Shown here: in pieces, positions 1 to 7,283 of the stretch
How positions within the stretch are numbered: position 1 is the stretch's first letter
How the letters are laid out: every line of letters begins with the position of its first letter
NCBI GenBank assembly: GCA_900546005.1
Contig: URBJ01000085.1
Location: 1 to 9,693, forward strand
DNA: 9,693 nucleotides
Origin: an uncultured Alistipes sp.
GTDB taxonomy: Bacteria; Bacteroidota; Bacteroidia; Bacteroidales; Rikenellaceae
Reading direction: 5' to 3'
Translations under genes and position numbers: made by a program
Notes under the pieces: model-generated
What the model saw: the letters and a program-made list of their open reading frames with translations, nothing else
Databases searched by the model: none
What the model was told of the DNA's origin: nothing

Positions 1-1435
1 GGGTCAGGGAGTACTGCGTATTGTCCTGATCGTTCTTCGACAGACCTCCATCGACAGACATCATCAAGACCCGACCGTCGCGGCCCCCGAATTTGTGCAT
101 ATAGATCAAACTTCCCGAAAGATTGTATCCGAAGGCGTCCGCATCATTCGTACTCCTGAACACATTCAGCAAAGCATTTTCCACTCCGCTCGTCATTGAG
201 GTCGATGACGTATCGGAACTGAACGCATTGTTTGTCTGAAAACGAAGCGTCGGGCGGAACATGATCGTATTGTTGCTGTCGATTTTATATTCGACCCGTC
301 CGTTGATTCTGTGGTTAAAGTTCTTTGAATCATCCCGTGCCCGATCATCGTAGAACTGTTGCGAGAAATACTCCCTTTCGGTCAATGATTCGGTAATATT
401 CTGTGAGGAGTTGAACAGATAGCTGGCCTCAACGCGGATCTTCTCATCAAGCCATTGATTGGCATAGTTGACACCAAAGGATTGCACCGTCGAAACCCCG
501 CTCTGATTACCGACCATCATTCCGCCGGCACCACCTCTACGTCGTCCGCCGGAGCCAATCACCCCCATCAGGTCATCGATACCGAAATTCTGCTGGTTAA
601 CGTTGTTTGCCATTCCCAACAGGGTCAAACGACGATTCTCCTTAAAGAGGTTCAAGCTCGCACTGACGTTATACAGGTCATTGAATCCGTAACCGGCATA
701 AAACCGGCCAAACTGAGCATGGTCAATCCCACCGTGTGTCACCACATTGATCGCCTTGTAGCTCTCGCCATCGTCGACTCCACTGAACTCGGCCTGATCG
801 CTCTGCTTATCCAGAACCTCGATCTTATCGATCACCTCAGCAGGCAGGTTACGGATCGCCGTCGTCACATCATCTCCGAAGAACTCCTTCCCGTCGATCA
901 ACAGCTTCTTCACCTCCTCGCCTTGGGCCTCTACGGCACCTCCATCGACCTTTATACCCGGCATTTTCGAGAGTAACTGTTCGGTCGTCGCGTCCTGAGC
1001 CACCTTGAAAGCTCCTGCATTATAGACTAACGTATCGCCTTTTTGCGTCGTCCGCATGGTTATTCCCTCGACAACCACCTCGCTGATCTCCTTCACGTCG
1101 ATCTCCATGGCGATGGTCCCCAAATCCGAATTCTTCTTCGAAATCTCGACACTCGCCGTATAGGGTTTCATGCCGAGATAGGTAATGCGAAGATCATAGG
1201 TCCCGGCAGAGAGCGACGGCAACGTGAAGGTTCCCGTCTTATCGGAAGATACATAACGTTTCTGACCTCCCTCACTGGCCACGTATTCCACCACGGCTCC
1301 GATGATCGGATCACCGGTCGACTGATCGATCACCTTTCCCTTGACATCGATTTTGCTCTGTCCGAATACGGAAAAACTCCCGAGTACCCACAAACAGGCA
1401 ATCAAAAAAGACTTCAGTACAAATGTGTTCTTCAT
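1..1435 (-). CDS. TonB-dependent outer-membrane receptor (OMP_b-brl_3 type), C-terminal part outside the window
   Basis: The reading frame is open from the ATG at 1435 to the left edge, giving 478 residues without a stop; family members are usually about 800-950 residues, so the rest of the barrel is missing. A signal peptide covers residues 1-25 (hydrophobic LIACLWVLGSFSVFG, probable cleavage before QSKID). Residues about 31-112 form a carboxypeptidase-regulatory-like beta domain (VKGKVIDQSTGDPIIGA, then SLSAGTYDLRITYLG). A plug-like region follows, with the typical stretches LLSKMPGIKVDGG, KKLLIDGKEFFGDD and LPAEVIDKIEVLDK at about 154-208. Barrel strands start after that (FGRFYAGYGFND, RRLTLLGMANNVNQQNFG), and a Gly/Arg-rich loop (GSGGRRRGGAGG) is encoded around 526-565. 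The family sits in the outer membrane, and many members import ligands with TonB energy; the ligand here is unknown. No SusD-like partner is visible, so I do not call it SusC. It lies 160 bp downstream of the phosphodiesterase gene and probably has its own promoter. Confidence 0.93.
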   Translation of the reverse strand, partial: MKNTFVLKSFLIACLWVLGSFSVFGQSKIDVKGKVIDQSTGDPIIGAVVEYVASEGGQKRYVSSDKTGTFTLPSLSAGTYDLRITYLGMKPYTASVEISKKNSDLGTIAMEIDVKEISEVVVEGITMRTTQKGDTLVYNAGAFKVAQDATTEQLLSKMPGIKVDGGAVEAQGEEVKKLLIDGKEFFGDDVTTAIRNLPAEVIDKIEVLDKQSDQAEFSGVDDGESYKAINVVTHGGIDHAQFGRFYAGYGFNDLYNVSASLNLFKENRRLTLLGMANNVNQQNFGIDDLMGVIGSGGRRRGGAGGMMVGNQSGVSTVQSFGVNYANQWLDEKIRVEASYLFNSSQNITESLTEREYFSQQFYDDRARDDSKNFNHRINGRVEYKIDSNNTIMFRPTLRFQTNNAFSSDTSSTSMTSGVENALLNVFRSTNDADAFGYNLSGSLIYMHKFGGRDGRVLMMSVDGGLSKNDQDNTQYSLT

Positions 1436-1460
1436 TGTAATTTTCCCAAAAATTGCAGGA

Positions 1461-1468
1461 CAAAAATA
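1461..1468 (-). promoter_or_regulatory. Candidate Bacteroidota -7 box for the TonB receptor gene
   Basis: Read on the minus strand this is TATTTTTG, an exact match to the Bacteroidota -7 consensus TAnnTTTG. It ends 25 bases before the receptor ATG at 1435, a typical distance. I do not find a convincing TTG -33 element at 17-23 bp spacing; the nearest TTG, in AATTGGG at 1483-1481, is only 12 bp upstream. The box alone could occur by chance in AT-rich DNA. Confidence 0.45.
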
Positions 1469-1532
1469 AACCTCTTGTCCCAATTTCTATAAACCGTTCC
1501 GGTCAAACGGAAAATATAACGGGTGAAACGAC

Positions 1533-1560
1533 CAAGGGCCGCCGAAATCGACAGCCCTTG
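1533..1560 (-). terminator. Inverted repeat after the phosphodiesterase gene, possible terminator
   Basis: CAAGGGC at 1533-1539 and GCCCTTG at 1554-1560 form a perfect 7-bp stem around a 14-base loop. The repeat begins 36 bases past the phosphodiesterase stop codon and lies before the candidate receptor promoter, where a terminator would be expected. No clear T-run follows on the minus strand (GTCGTTT only), and the loop is long. It may therefore be a weak terminator, an mRNA-stabilising hairpin, or chance. Confidence 0.3.
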
Positions 1561-1595
1561 TATCCTTACATTCGATAATAACGATCCGTTCCCCG

Positions 1596-2507
1596 CTATT
1601 CGAAAACCGACATGACCGGACGCCCGATCCACACCTGCGGCTGCTCGATCGAGAAGATATATCCGACCGTCGGGGCCGTATCGAACACCATGACACTCTC
1701 CTGTATCTCGTGCCCCCGGGCAATTCCCTTGCCCCAAACCACAAACGGCGTCTCCATCTCGGCCATCGAAATGCTGCCGTGACCTTTACCGATTCCGCCA
1801 TGATCCGCCGTAAAGAAGACGATCGCCTCATCGATCATGCCGTTCTCTTCGAGTGTTTTCAATACGCGTCCCACATAGCTATCGATCACCTTACACATCT
1901 CGAAATACTCGTCACTTTCCCATCCTATACTGTGACCGACCCCATCGGGCTCATTGAAGGCAATGAACGTAAAATCGGGCTTACGGGTTGCCAGATAGTA
2001 GCACATACTGTCAACCAGCGCCGCATCGTCCGAGGCATCGTAGTTGACATCGACCACCTGCTGCTCATACAAACGACCGATCGTCGACCAGTTGTATCCG
2101 CATGCCATCACAGCATCGGGTCTTACCTCGTGAATAGCCCCGCAAATTCCGGGAAACAGACCGTATTTTCCGATCACTCGCGACGGCAGATCGGGAACCT
2201 CGCTGCCCCACGTCGTGTATCCGTGCAACTCAGGACCCGCCCCCATCAACATGGAGGCCCAGTTGACTGCACTCGACGAAGGCAGTACACTCCGACGTTC
2301 AAGCGTATAGCTTCCCTCCCGCATCAGCTTTTCGATATTCGGGAAGGCTCCGGGATGGGCACGGACAACCGCCGAGCTAAAGCCGTCGCTTCCGATCAAA
2401 ACAACGTACCGTGCCTTTTGAGCCTGACACTTTTTCCCTTTGGCCGACACTTCCGTAACAACTGCTGCTGCCGCCAAAATCAACAATCCGACAAATAATC
2501 TTTTCAT
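1596..2507 (-). CDS. Exported type I phosphodiesterase/nucleotide pyrophosphatase-family protein (alkaline phosphatase superfamily)
   Basis: The 303-residue protein is predicted to be an exported metal-dependent phosphohydrolase or phosphodiesterase. I start it at the ATG at 2507 because this places a clean signal peptide at the N-terminus (MKRLFVGLLILAAAA..., cleavage near VSA/K at about 22). The in-frame ATG at 2561 would add 18 polar residues in front of it. The superfamily metal-binding set is visible in order: D41 (IGSDGF), nucleophile position S79 in LPSSSAVNW followed by N82, GAGPELHGY at 89-97, D188 and H192 (EPDGVGH), D235 and H236 (TADHGG), and H243 (GKGHG). In nucleotide pyrophosphatases the nucleophile is normally threonine; here it appears to be serine. 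The substrate (phosphodiester, phosphonate, sulfate ester or teichoic-type polymer) cannot be read from sequence. The length is short for the family, so there is only a compact core. The gene lies 57 bp after the LytTR regulator on the same strand and may belong to its operon or regulon. Confidence 0.87.
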   Translation of the reverse strand: MKRLFVGLLILAAAAVVTEVSAKGKKCQAQKARYVVLIGSDGFSSAVVRAHPGAFPNIEKLMREGSYTLERRSVLPSSSAVNWASMLMGAGPELHGYTTWGSEVPDLPSRVIGKYGLFPGICGAIHEVRPDAVMACGYNWSTIGRLYEQQVVDVNYDASDDAALVDSMCYYLATRKPDFTFIAFNEPDGVGHSIGWESDEYFEMCKVIDSYVGRVLKTLEENGMIDEAIVFFTADHGGIGKGHGSISMAEMETPFVVWGKGIARGHEIQESVMVFDTAPTVGYIFSIEQPQVWIGRPVMSVFE

Positions 2508-2564
2508 GCTCTTTTGTTTTAGGTTACTGTTCGCTTCATCTCCCAATTCGGTCCCCTTCAAAAA

Positions 2565-3311
2565 TCAGATCCCGACGAACCACTTTTTGAAGTCGGACAC
2601 ACGGGCCTTGCTAATCACGATCCTCTCCGGAGTCTTGACACAGAGATTCAGCTGCAAACGGCTTCCGAACCATACCGACAAATCGCTGACGGCTTTCCGT
2701 GAGATGATAAACTGACGATTGGCCCGATAGAACTCCGTATCCGGCAACTGGCCCATCAACGTATCGAGCGAACGGTCCATCGGGAAATTCCGACCGTCGA
2801 ACGTGTAAGCCGACACCTTCTCATCCGCCGTATAAAAATAGGCGATATCCTCCGTCATCAACGGCACGAGTTTATCCCGAACCGGAATCAAAAAGCTGTG
2901 GGCCCGAGCCGTCAGAAAACGCTGGGTCTGTTCGACATATTCGGCCTTCTCGTGTCCAGAGAACCGCTTCAATTTCTCTATGGCCCGTTGCAACTCCTCG
3001 CGTTTGATCGGTTTGAGAATATAGTCGATGCTGTTGACTTTAAAGGCTGCCAGTGCATAGCGGTCATAGGCCGTTGTAAAGACAATCGGACAGGCTACAT
3101 CGACCTGCTCGAAAATCTTGAATGCCTCGCCGTCAGCCAAATGGATATCCATAAAAACGATGTCGGGCAACGGATTGCTACGTATCCACTGGATCGTATC
3201 CACCACCGTATCAATCACCGTCAAAACCTCAATCGTCGGATCTATTTCCCGCAAAAGGGCTTTCAGATTGGTAGCCGCGGCCGTTTCATCCTCAATAATT
3301 AGCGCTTTCAT
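2565..3311 (-). CDS. LytTR-family response regulator
   Basis: The 248-residue protein is a two-component response regulator. Residues 1-115 form a receiver domain: acidic pair E7/D8 (LIIEDE), phospho-acceptor D55 (VFMDIHL), switch threonine about T79/T80 (VFTTAY), and conserved K100 followed by P101 (YILKPIKRE). Residues about 137-245 form a LytTR DNA-binding domain (SFLIPVRDKLVPL, then IAYFYTADEKVSAYTFDGR, FYRANRQFIIS and ARVSDFKKWF). The start at 3311 gives the standard receiver beginning MKALIIEDE; an in-frame ATG at 3365 would overlap the preceding gene by about 50 bases and add a basic tail unlike the family. The expected partner is the LytS-type kinase at 6717-5674. Unusually, the glycosidase-like gene lies between them, and its stop is only 4 bp before this start, which suggests translational coupling. 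Targets are unknown; the phosphodiesterase gene just downstream is a candidate. Confidence 0.95.
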   Translation of the reverse strand: MKALIIEDETAAATNLKALLREIDPTIEVLTVIDTVVDTIQWIRSNPLPDIVFMDIHLADGEAFKIFEQVDVACPIVFTTAYDRYALAAFKVNSIDYILKPIKREELQRAIEKLKRFSGHEKAEYVEQTQRFLTARAHSFLIPVRDKLVPLMTEDIAYFYTADEKVSAYTFDGRNFPMDRSLDTLMGQLPDTEFYRANRQFIISRKAVSDLSVWFGSRLQLNLCVKTPERIVISKARVSDFKKWFVGI

Positions 3312-3315
3312 AAAA

Positions 3316-5637
3316 TTATATCTGATCTGTCTTTTCTTCCTGACCATCGAGCCACCGGTCCACATAATGCAGGTTGATCAACTTCTCGACCAGATCCTGC
3401 GGAATATAAAAATAGTGGTTCGATGACTCATAACCGATCGTCGCATCATTCCGGACAATCGGCAGCAACCGTTCGGTCACCTCCCGTTCCTGCTGAACAG
3501 CCTGCCGCATCGTTGCGAGACACACATTTCGCTCTTGCAGACTCTTCGCTGCCACCATCCGGTTTCGCGCATCCACAAAACGGGCCTGATTGGCCGAAGA
3601 AGCACAATGAATGGCAACTGCACGAGCCCGTCCGAGATCGATCGTCAGCTGCTTTCTTTGTTCTCCACGAGCCTTGTGTATCGCCCGCTCCAACAGTTCA
3701 CACCCCTGCTCGAAACCCTCGGCCACACGCTCCATCTGACCAATAAAAACCTCTACTGGAAAGACCGACCGCCAGTTATCCAAAGCGTCGTACGGAATCC
3801 CCACCATACTGGCCGGCCATCCGGTTGGCTCCGTATAGAACGGATTGGCCGGACCCATGTGCTGTGGCCCTGAATATAAAGTTAAACCGTGGTAGGGGAA
3901 CTCTTCAAAAGCCTCCGAAAAGAGCTTCCATGCCTCACGGACAAGTGGAGCAGCCTCCGCTCCGTAATATTTCTCGGCAAGATGCGACAACGCCTGCTCT
4001 TCACCGTTGTCCATACTCGACTCAAAAAGCTCCAGCGACGCCGATGGATAACCGCCGAGACTCCAGCTCAACATCACTCCGTCGGTCGATACGGCCGCCA
4101 GATTTTTCGCATGGCGGGCCACCAGATCAAGTACAGGCACCGACGGGACAACCGCCATCTCCCACGATGCGTTAACCTGCACCTTGGCCACGGTCTTCAA
4201 CCCGGCTTTTTGAGCCATCTCCCAATGGCTCAAAGCCCTGGGTCCGGGTCCTACGGCCGACAACGCATATTCGCCCACGGCTGTCGACACTCCTCCACGC
4301 TCAATCGGCAACGACCATTCGCTCACCGACATCAACCAACACGATTTCGGCAGCCTCGAAATAATCTCCTCGGCATAGGCGTCGTTCCATCCCCAATCCC
4401 ACACCAGCACTTTCGCATCGGGAGCGGCCCGTTTGACTCCGGCGGTTATTGCCTGATTGACCTCGACAATCAGATCGGCGTACGACCGGTTCCGGCACCG
4501 TTCGCAACTCTGCTGTCCGCCCCGCGAAGCACAGTTTGTCAAATTCTCCGAAGCCGTAATCGTAAAGACTCCCCCCAAACCGGGAACCTCGCGGAAAACC
4601 CGCTCGACGGAACGTTCCACCCACGGCAAAACACCGGGCGCCGATGTGCACAATGCCCGTTGCTCCCCTTCGGGGGCTCCCATAAGCTGTTGGCGGAGCG
4701 AATCATCGAAAAACGTACGCGGCATGGCCCGCGGCTCGTTCATATAAAGGTAAATTCCGATCCCGTATTTGGCTGCCCGGTCGACCAACCGCTTCAGCCC
4801 GGCAATCCGTTGAGAAGCATCTTCCGCCCCGGGAAAGATTCCGTCCGGAGGCACAAGTTTGTTCAACACGGAGTGCATCCATATCCCGTTGACTCCCTTT
4901 GCGGCAAGACGTTGCAACAATCCTTCAGGGTAGGAGGAGAGCTCCGGATCCATCAGAGGATCGCCGAATGCCGCACAATAGGGATAGATCAATCGCAAAG
5001 CGAAGTCGTCACTCTGTGTGTCATCCATAGTTGAAGTCACCTCGACGATAGGCTCGGAAAACTCCTCCATAAAGGCAAAGCGAGGCACTTCATGCCCTGT
5101 CCCGAACGCTTTACGCACGATTTTTTTCAGCTCGGCAGCCTGACGTACCATCTCGTCCGTCGGCTCCTCATAACGCAAAGGCTGACAATAGGGTTTCTTG
5201 TATCCAAGTTTTACAAACAGAAAATCGTCCTCGATCAGCCGCCATGCCAACTCCTCTTTCGAAATATCGAGTAACGTCAACAACTGCTCGTAAGGCAGCA
5301 GATGCCAATTTCGCCGCAATACCGTAATATACCCCCATGAGGTACTCCATTGTGGCTCAATTTTTTGTTGCGGAGACAACCCCATCGAAAAAGCCAATTT
5401 CCGGACATTTGCCACATCGGTTCCCAAAACTTCAGCTATCCGTTTTTCGGGCACGACCGTCCAGTTCCGCCACACAAAGGCATACTGCCGCCCCGGAAAA
5501 TAGGGATATTCGACAGCCGGTGTTGTACCCTGTTCGTCGGGTAATATCGTCTCGGGCGAAGATGCTCCATACGTAACAGTGATCAAACAAAACCACACGA
5601 TTGTACAGCAAAAAAATGATAGTTTCAATTTCTTCAT
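3316..5637 (-). CDS. Secreted TIM-barrel glycoside-hydrolase-like protein, family not identified
   Basis: This 773-residue exported protein has a signal peptide at 1-24 (MKKLKLSFFCCTIVWFCLI..., cleavage near TYG/ASS). Residues 52-145 hold two repeats of a short helical unit, each with RNW, then P four residues after the W, then a helix-turn-helix-like pattern (RIAEVLGTDVANVRKLAF in the first copy). Residues about 213-540 alternate hydrophobic strands and helices like a TIM barrel: LRLIYPYCAAFGDP, LLQRLAAKGVNGIWMHSV, AAKYGIGIYLYMNEPR, LGGVFTITASEN, AKVLVWDWGWND, KTVAKVQVNASWE and DGVMLSWSLGGYPS. Acidic residues near strand ends (E301, E364, D414, E493) are candidate catalytic groups. A cysteine cluster (C369, C378, C381) follows E364, recalling GH20-like and DUF4838-type hydrolases. 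The remainder, about 541-760, is helical and rich in charged residues. The substrate is unknown. It follows the kinase stop by 36 bp and precedes the regulator by 4 bp, so it is very likely cotranscribed with them. The glycosidase call rests on fold-like patterns, not on a certain family match. Confidence 0.7.
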   Translation of the reverse strand: MKKLKLSFFCCTIVWFCLITVTYGASSPETILPDEQGTTPAVEYPYFPGRQYAFVWRNWTVVPEKRIAEVLGTDVANVRKLAFSMGLSPQQKIEPQWSTSWGYITVLRRNWHLLPYEQLLTLLDISKEELAWRLIEDDFLFVKLGYKKPYCQPLRYEEPTDEMVRQAAELKKIVRKAFGTGHEVPRFAFMEEFSEPIVEVTSTMDDTQSDDFALRLIYPYCAAFGDPLMDPELSSYPEGLLQRLAAKGVNGIWMHSVLNKLVPPDGIFPGAEDASQRIAGLKRLVDRAAKYGIGIYLYMNEPRAMPRTFFDDSLRQQLMGAPEGEQRALCTSAPGVLPWVERSVERVFREVPGLGGVFTITASENLTNCASRGGQQSCERCRNRSYADLIVEVNQAITAGVKRAAPDAKVLVWDWGWNDAYAEEIISRLPKSCWLMSVSEWSLPIERGGVSTAVGEYALSAVGPGPRALSHWEMAQKAGLKTVAKVQVNASWEMAVVPSVPVLDLVARHAKNLAAVSTDGVMLSWSLGGYPSASLELFESSMDNGEEQALSHLAEKYYGAEAAPLVREAWKLFSEAFEEFPYHGLTLYSGPQHMGPANPFYTEPTGWPASMVGIPYDALDNWRSVFPVEVFIGQMERVAEGFEQGCELLERAIHKARGEQRKQLTIDLGRARAVAIHCASSANQARFVDARNRMVAAKSLQERNVCLATMRQAVQQEREVTERLLPIVRNDATIGYESSNHYFYIPQDLVEKLINLHYVDRWLDGQEEKTDQI

Positions 5638-5673
5638 AAATTCATAATATTGGGCTTTGAAATGTCTATTCGA

Positions 5674-6717
5674 CTATTTTTCGGAACTCTCGGGCTCAAG
5701 CAGCGGCAAGCCCACACGGAAAGCTCCGTCGGTAGCAGTAATCTCAACCTCTCGGGAAGTCAACAATTCGTAACGTGAAGCCAGATTTTTCAGGCCGATT
5801 CCAGTCCCGGTCGTAGGCTCCAACTTGGGAATCAGAGGATTGCTCACATACAGTTTATCCTGATCGGTATAGATCTCTATATGAAACGGCTTGGTCAACG
5901 TGATGCTGTTGTGTTTCACGGCATTCTCGATCAGCGGCTGGAGCGACAGAACCGGCAACCGCCAATTCATATAACACTCCTCGATCCGGATATCGCAAAA
6001 CAGTTTATTCTCGTAGCGGATCGTCAACAGATAGATATACGCCTCCGTAAAACGCAGCTCTTCGGCCAATGTGGTCAATTCGCCCTGCCCGGAACGAAGC
6101 ATGTAACGAAACGTATCGGCCAGACGATCGATATAGAGCAGAGCCTTCTCGTTGCTCTTCTCCCGAACAAGCATCGACAGCGAGTTGAGCGAATTAAAAA
6201 GGAAATGGGGACTGATCTGGTTGGCCAACATGTTGTATCGGGTCTGCAAGTTTTCGTTTTTCAGTTTCTCGTTCTCGATACTTATGTGCTGCTTCTGATA
6301 GAGCAGCTGGAAGATTACCCCATACAGCACCGAAACGACCAATATAAACGACACTTTCATGATCTGCAACGGATTGTAGAGCCGCCCCATAAATGATGGC
6401 AAACTCCAGTGCCCCTTAAAATTCAAGGTAGGCACAAACAGATAAAAGACGACCGCAATGAGCAGACTCACAAAAATCTTCCGCCAGATAGAGAGCCCCT
6501 TGACCGTATTCAGCATGACGAGAAGTGCCACCATCACATAAAAATAGAACAACCGGAAGATAACGAAACTGGGTTCGACCGTAAAGAATGGGGGAGGACG
6601 GTGGCCTCTCATTTCATTGCCGGTTACAAAATACGAAAAGTTAACCAGCAGAGTCAAGGCCAAGGCCACCAGCAGGTTGATTACGATCACATGATATCGT
6701 CCGGTCTTTTTGATCAT
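5674..6717 (-). CDS. LytS/YehU-type sensor histidine kinase (His_kinase family), four transmembrane segments
   Basis: The 347-residue inner-membrane protein autophosphorylates and should pass phosphate to the LytTR regulator encoded at 3311-2565. Four hydrophobic segments are visible at about 11-33, 51-70, 80-97 and 120-140. Between the first two is a short proline-rich loop (RGHRPPPFF), and there is no large periplasmic domain. A short coiled-coil linker follows (about 141-165, ISIENEKLKNENLQ). The phospho-acceptor is H171 in NQISPHFLFNSLNSL, the signature of this kinase family. The ATP-binding part has the N-box PLIENAVKHN at 261-270 and the glycine loop TGTGIGLKNLASRYELL at 304-320. The ATG at 6717 gives the usual short basic N-terminus (MIKKTGRYH) before the first membrane segment. 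The gene starts 44 bp after the carbonic-anhydrase-like gene, and I see no -7 box in that gap. It may be transcribed from the mazG promoter or from one inside the upstream gene. Confidence 0.95.
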   Translation of the reverse strand: MIKKTGRYHVIVINLLVALALTLLVNFSYFVTGNEMRGHRPPPFFTVEPSFVIFRLFYFYVMVALLVMLNTVKGLSIWRKIFVSLLIAVVFYLFVPTLNFKGHWSLPSFMGRLYNPLQIMKVSFILVVSVLYGVIFQLLYQKQHISIENEKLKNENLQTRYNMLANQISPHFLFNSLNSLSMLVREKSNEKALLYIDRLADTFRYMLRSGQGELTTLAEELRFTEAYIYLLTIRYENKLFCDIRIEECYMNWRLPVLSLQPLIENAVKHNSITLTKPFHIEIYTDQDKLYVSNPLIPKLEPTTGTGIGLKNLASRYELLTSREVEITATDGAFRVGLPLLEPESSEK

Positions 6718-6761
6718 GGCGATTTTTGTTTATTTGATTTGAAGGAGGAACAGATGTTGTT

Positions 6762-7274
6762 CTATTTATACCACGAAGCATACATGATATAGTCACGAGC
6801 CGTCCGTTCGATGATGTCGCGGACCTGTTCGGGCGATACGTCCTTCACCTTCCGAGCCGGAACTCCGGCATAGATACTGCCCGGTTCGATTACGGTCTTC
6901 GACAGCACGAGCGAATTGGCCGCAACGATGGACCCTGTGCCCACAACGGCATGATCCAGAATCGTCGCCCCCATACCGATCAGACACCTATCCTCGATCT
7001 TCGCTCCGTGAATATTGGCGTTGTGTCCGATGGATACGTCGTTTCCGATCTCCGTCACCGACCGCTGATAGAGCGTATGCACGACAACTCCGTCCTGAAG
7101 GTTGACCCGATCACCGATCGTAATGCGGTTGACATCTCCACGCAGCACCGTACCAAACCATATACTGCAATCCCGACCGACCGTCACTTCACCGATTATC
7201 GCCGCCGTTTCGGCCACAAAAGTACCCTCTCCGATTACCGGAGTAAATCCTCGTACTGATTTTATAAGTCCCAT
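6762..7274 (-). CDS. Gamma-carbonic-anhydrase-like hexapeptide-repeat protein (YrdA/PaaY type)
   Basis: The 170-residue cytosolic protein has a left-handed beta-helix made of hexapeptide repeats (IIGEVTVGRDCSIWFGTVLRG and later IGNDVSIGHNANIHG, LIGMGATILDHAVVG) and a short C-terminal helix. Family members are trimers with a metal ion at the subunit interface. The three expected histidine ligands are present: H66 (VVVHTL), H84 and H89 (SIGHNANIHG). The conserved RGD at 45-47 and Q60/D61 are also present. The length matches the family (170-185). Members are annotated as gamma-carbonic anhydrases, but many show little or no such activity, so the true reaction is open. The start at 7274 gives the standard beginning (MGLIKSVRGFTPVIGEGTFVA is split here as MGLIKSVRG then FTPVIGEGTFVA). 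It follows mazG by only 9 bp, so the two are almost surely cotranscribed. Confidence 0.93.
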   Translation of the reverse strand: MGLIKSVRGFTPVIGEGTFVAETAAIIGEVTVGRDCSIWFGTVLRGDVNRITIGDRVNLQDGVVVHTLYQRSVTEIGNDVSIGHNANIHGAKIEDRCLIGMGATILDHAVVGTGSIVAANSLVLSKTVIEPGSIYAGVPARKVKDVSPEQVRDIIERTARDYIMYASWYK

Positions 7275-7283
7275 ATTTTCATT

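Noticed and set aside
1..1435. SusC of a polysaccharide utilization locus
   Set aside because: No SusD-like gene is visible and the plug motifs fit the OMP_b-brl_3-type receptors better; the missing C-terminus and the region to the left could change this view.
455..1492. Plus-strand open frames of 173 and 149 codons over the receptor gene
   Set aside because: Both are antisense to a continuous receptor frame with signal peptide, regulatory-like domain and plug motifs.
1494..1510. Inverted repeat CCGTT/AACGG before the receptor gene
   Set aside because: The stem is only 5 bp with a 7-base loop and no associated T-run, easily due to chance.
1710..2498. 262-codon open frame on the plus strand, antisense to the phosphodiesterase gene
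   Set aside because: No recognisable motif. The opposite strand has all metal-binding motifs of the alkaline phosphatase superfamily.
2508..2561. Longer start for the phosphodiesterase at 2561
   Set aside because: It would put 18 polar residues before the signal peptide; the ATG at 2507 gives a normal export signal.
3889..5034. 381-codon open frame on the plus strand, antisense to the glycosidase-like gene
   Set aside because: Its product is rich in Arg, His and Pro with no domain pattern. The minus-strand frame has a signal peptide, barrel-like strands and operon spacing. This is a codon-bias shadow.
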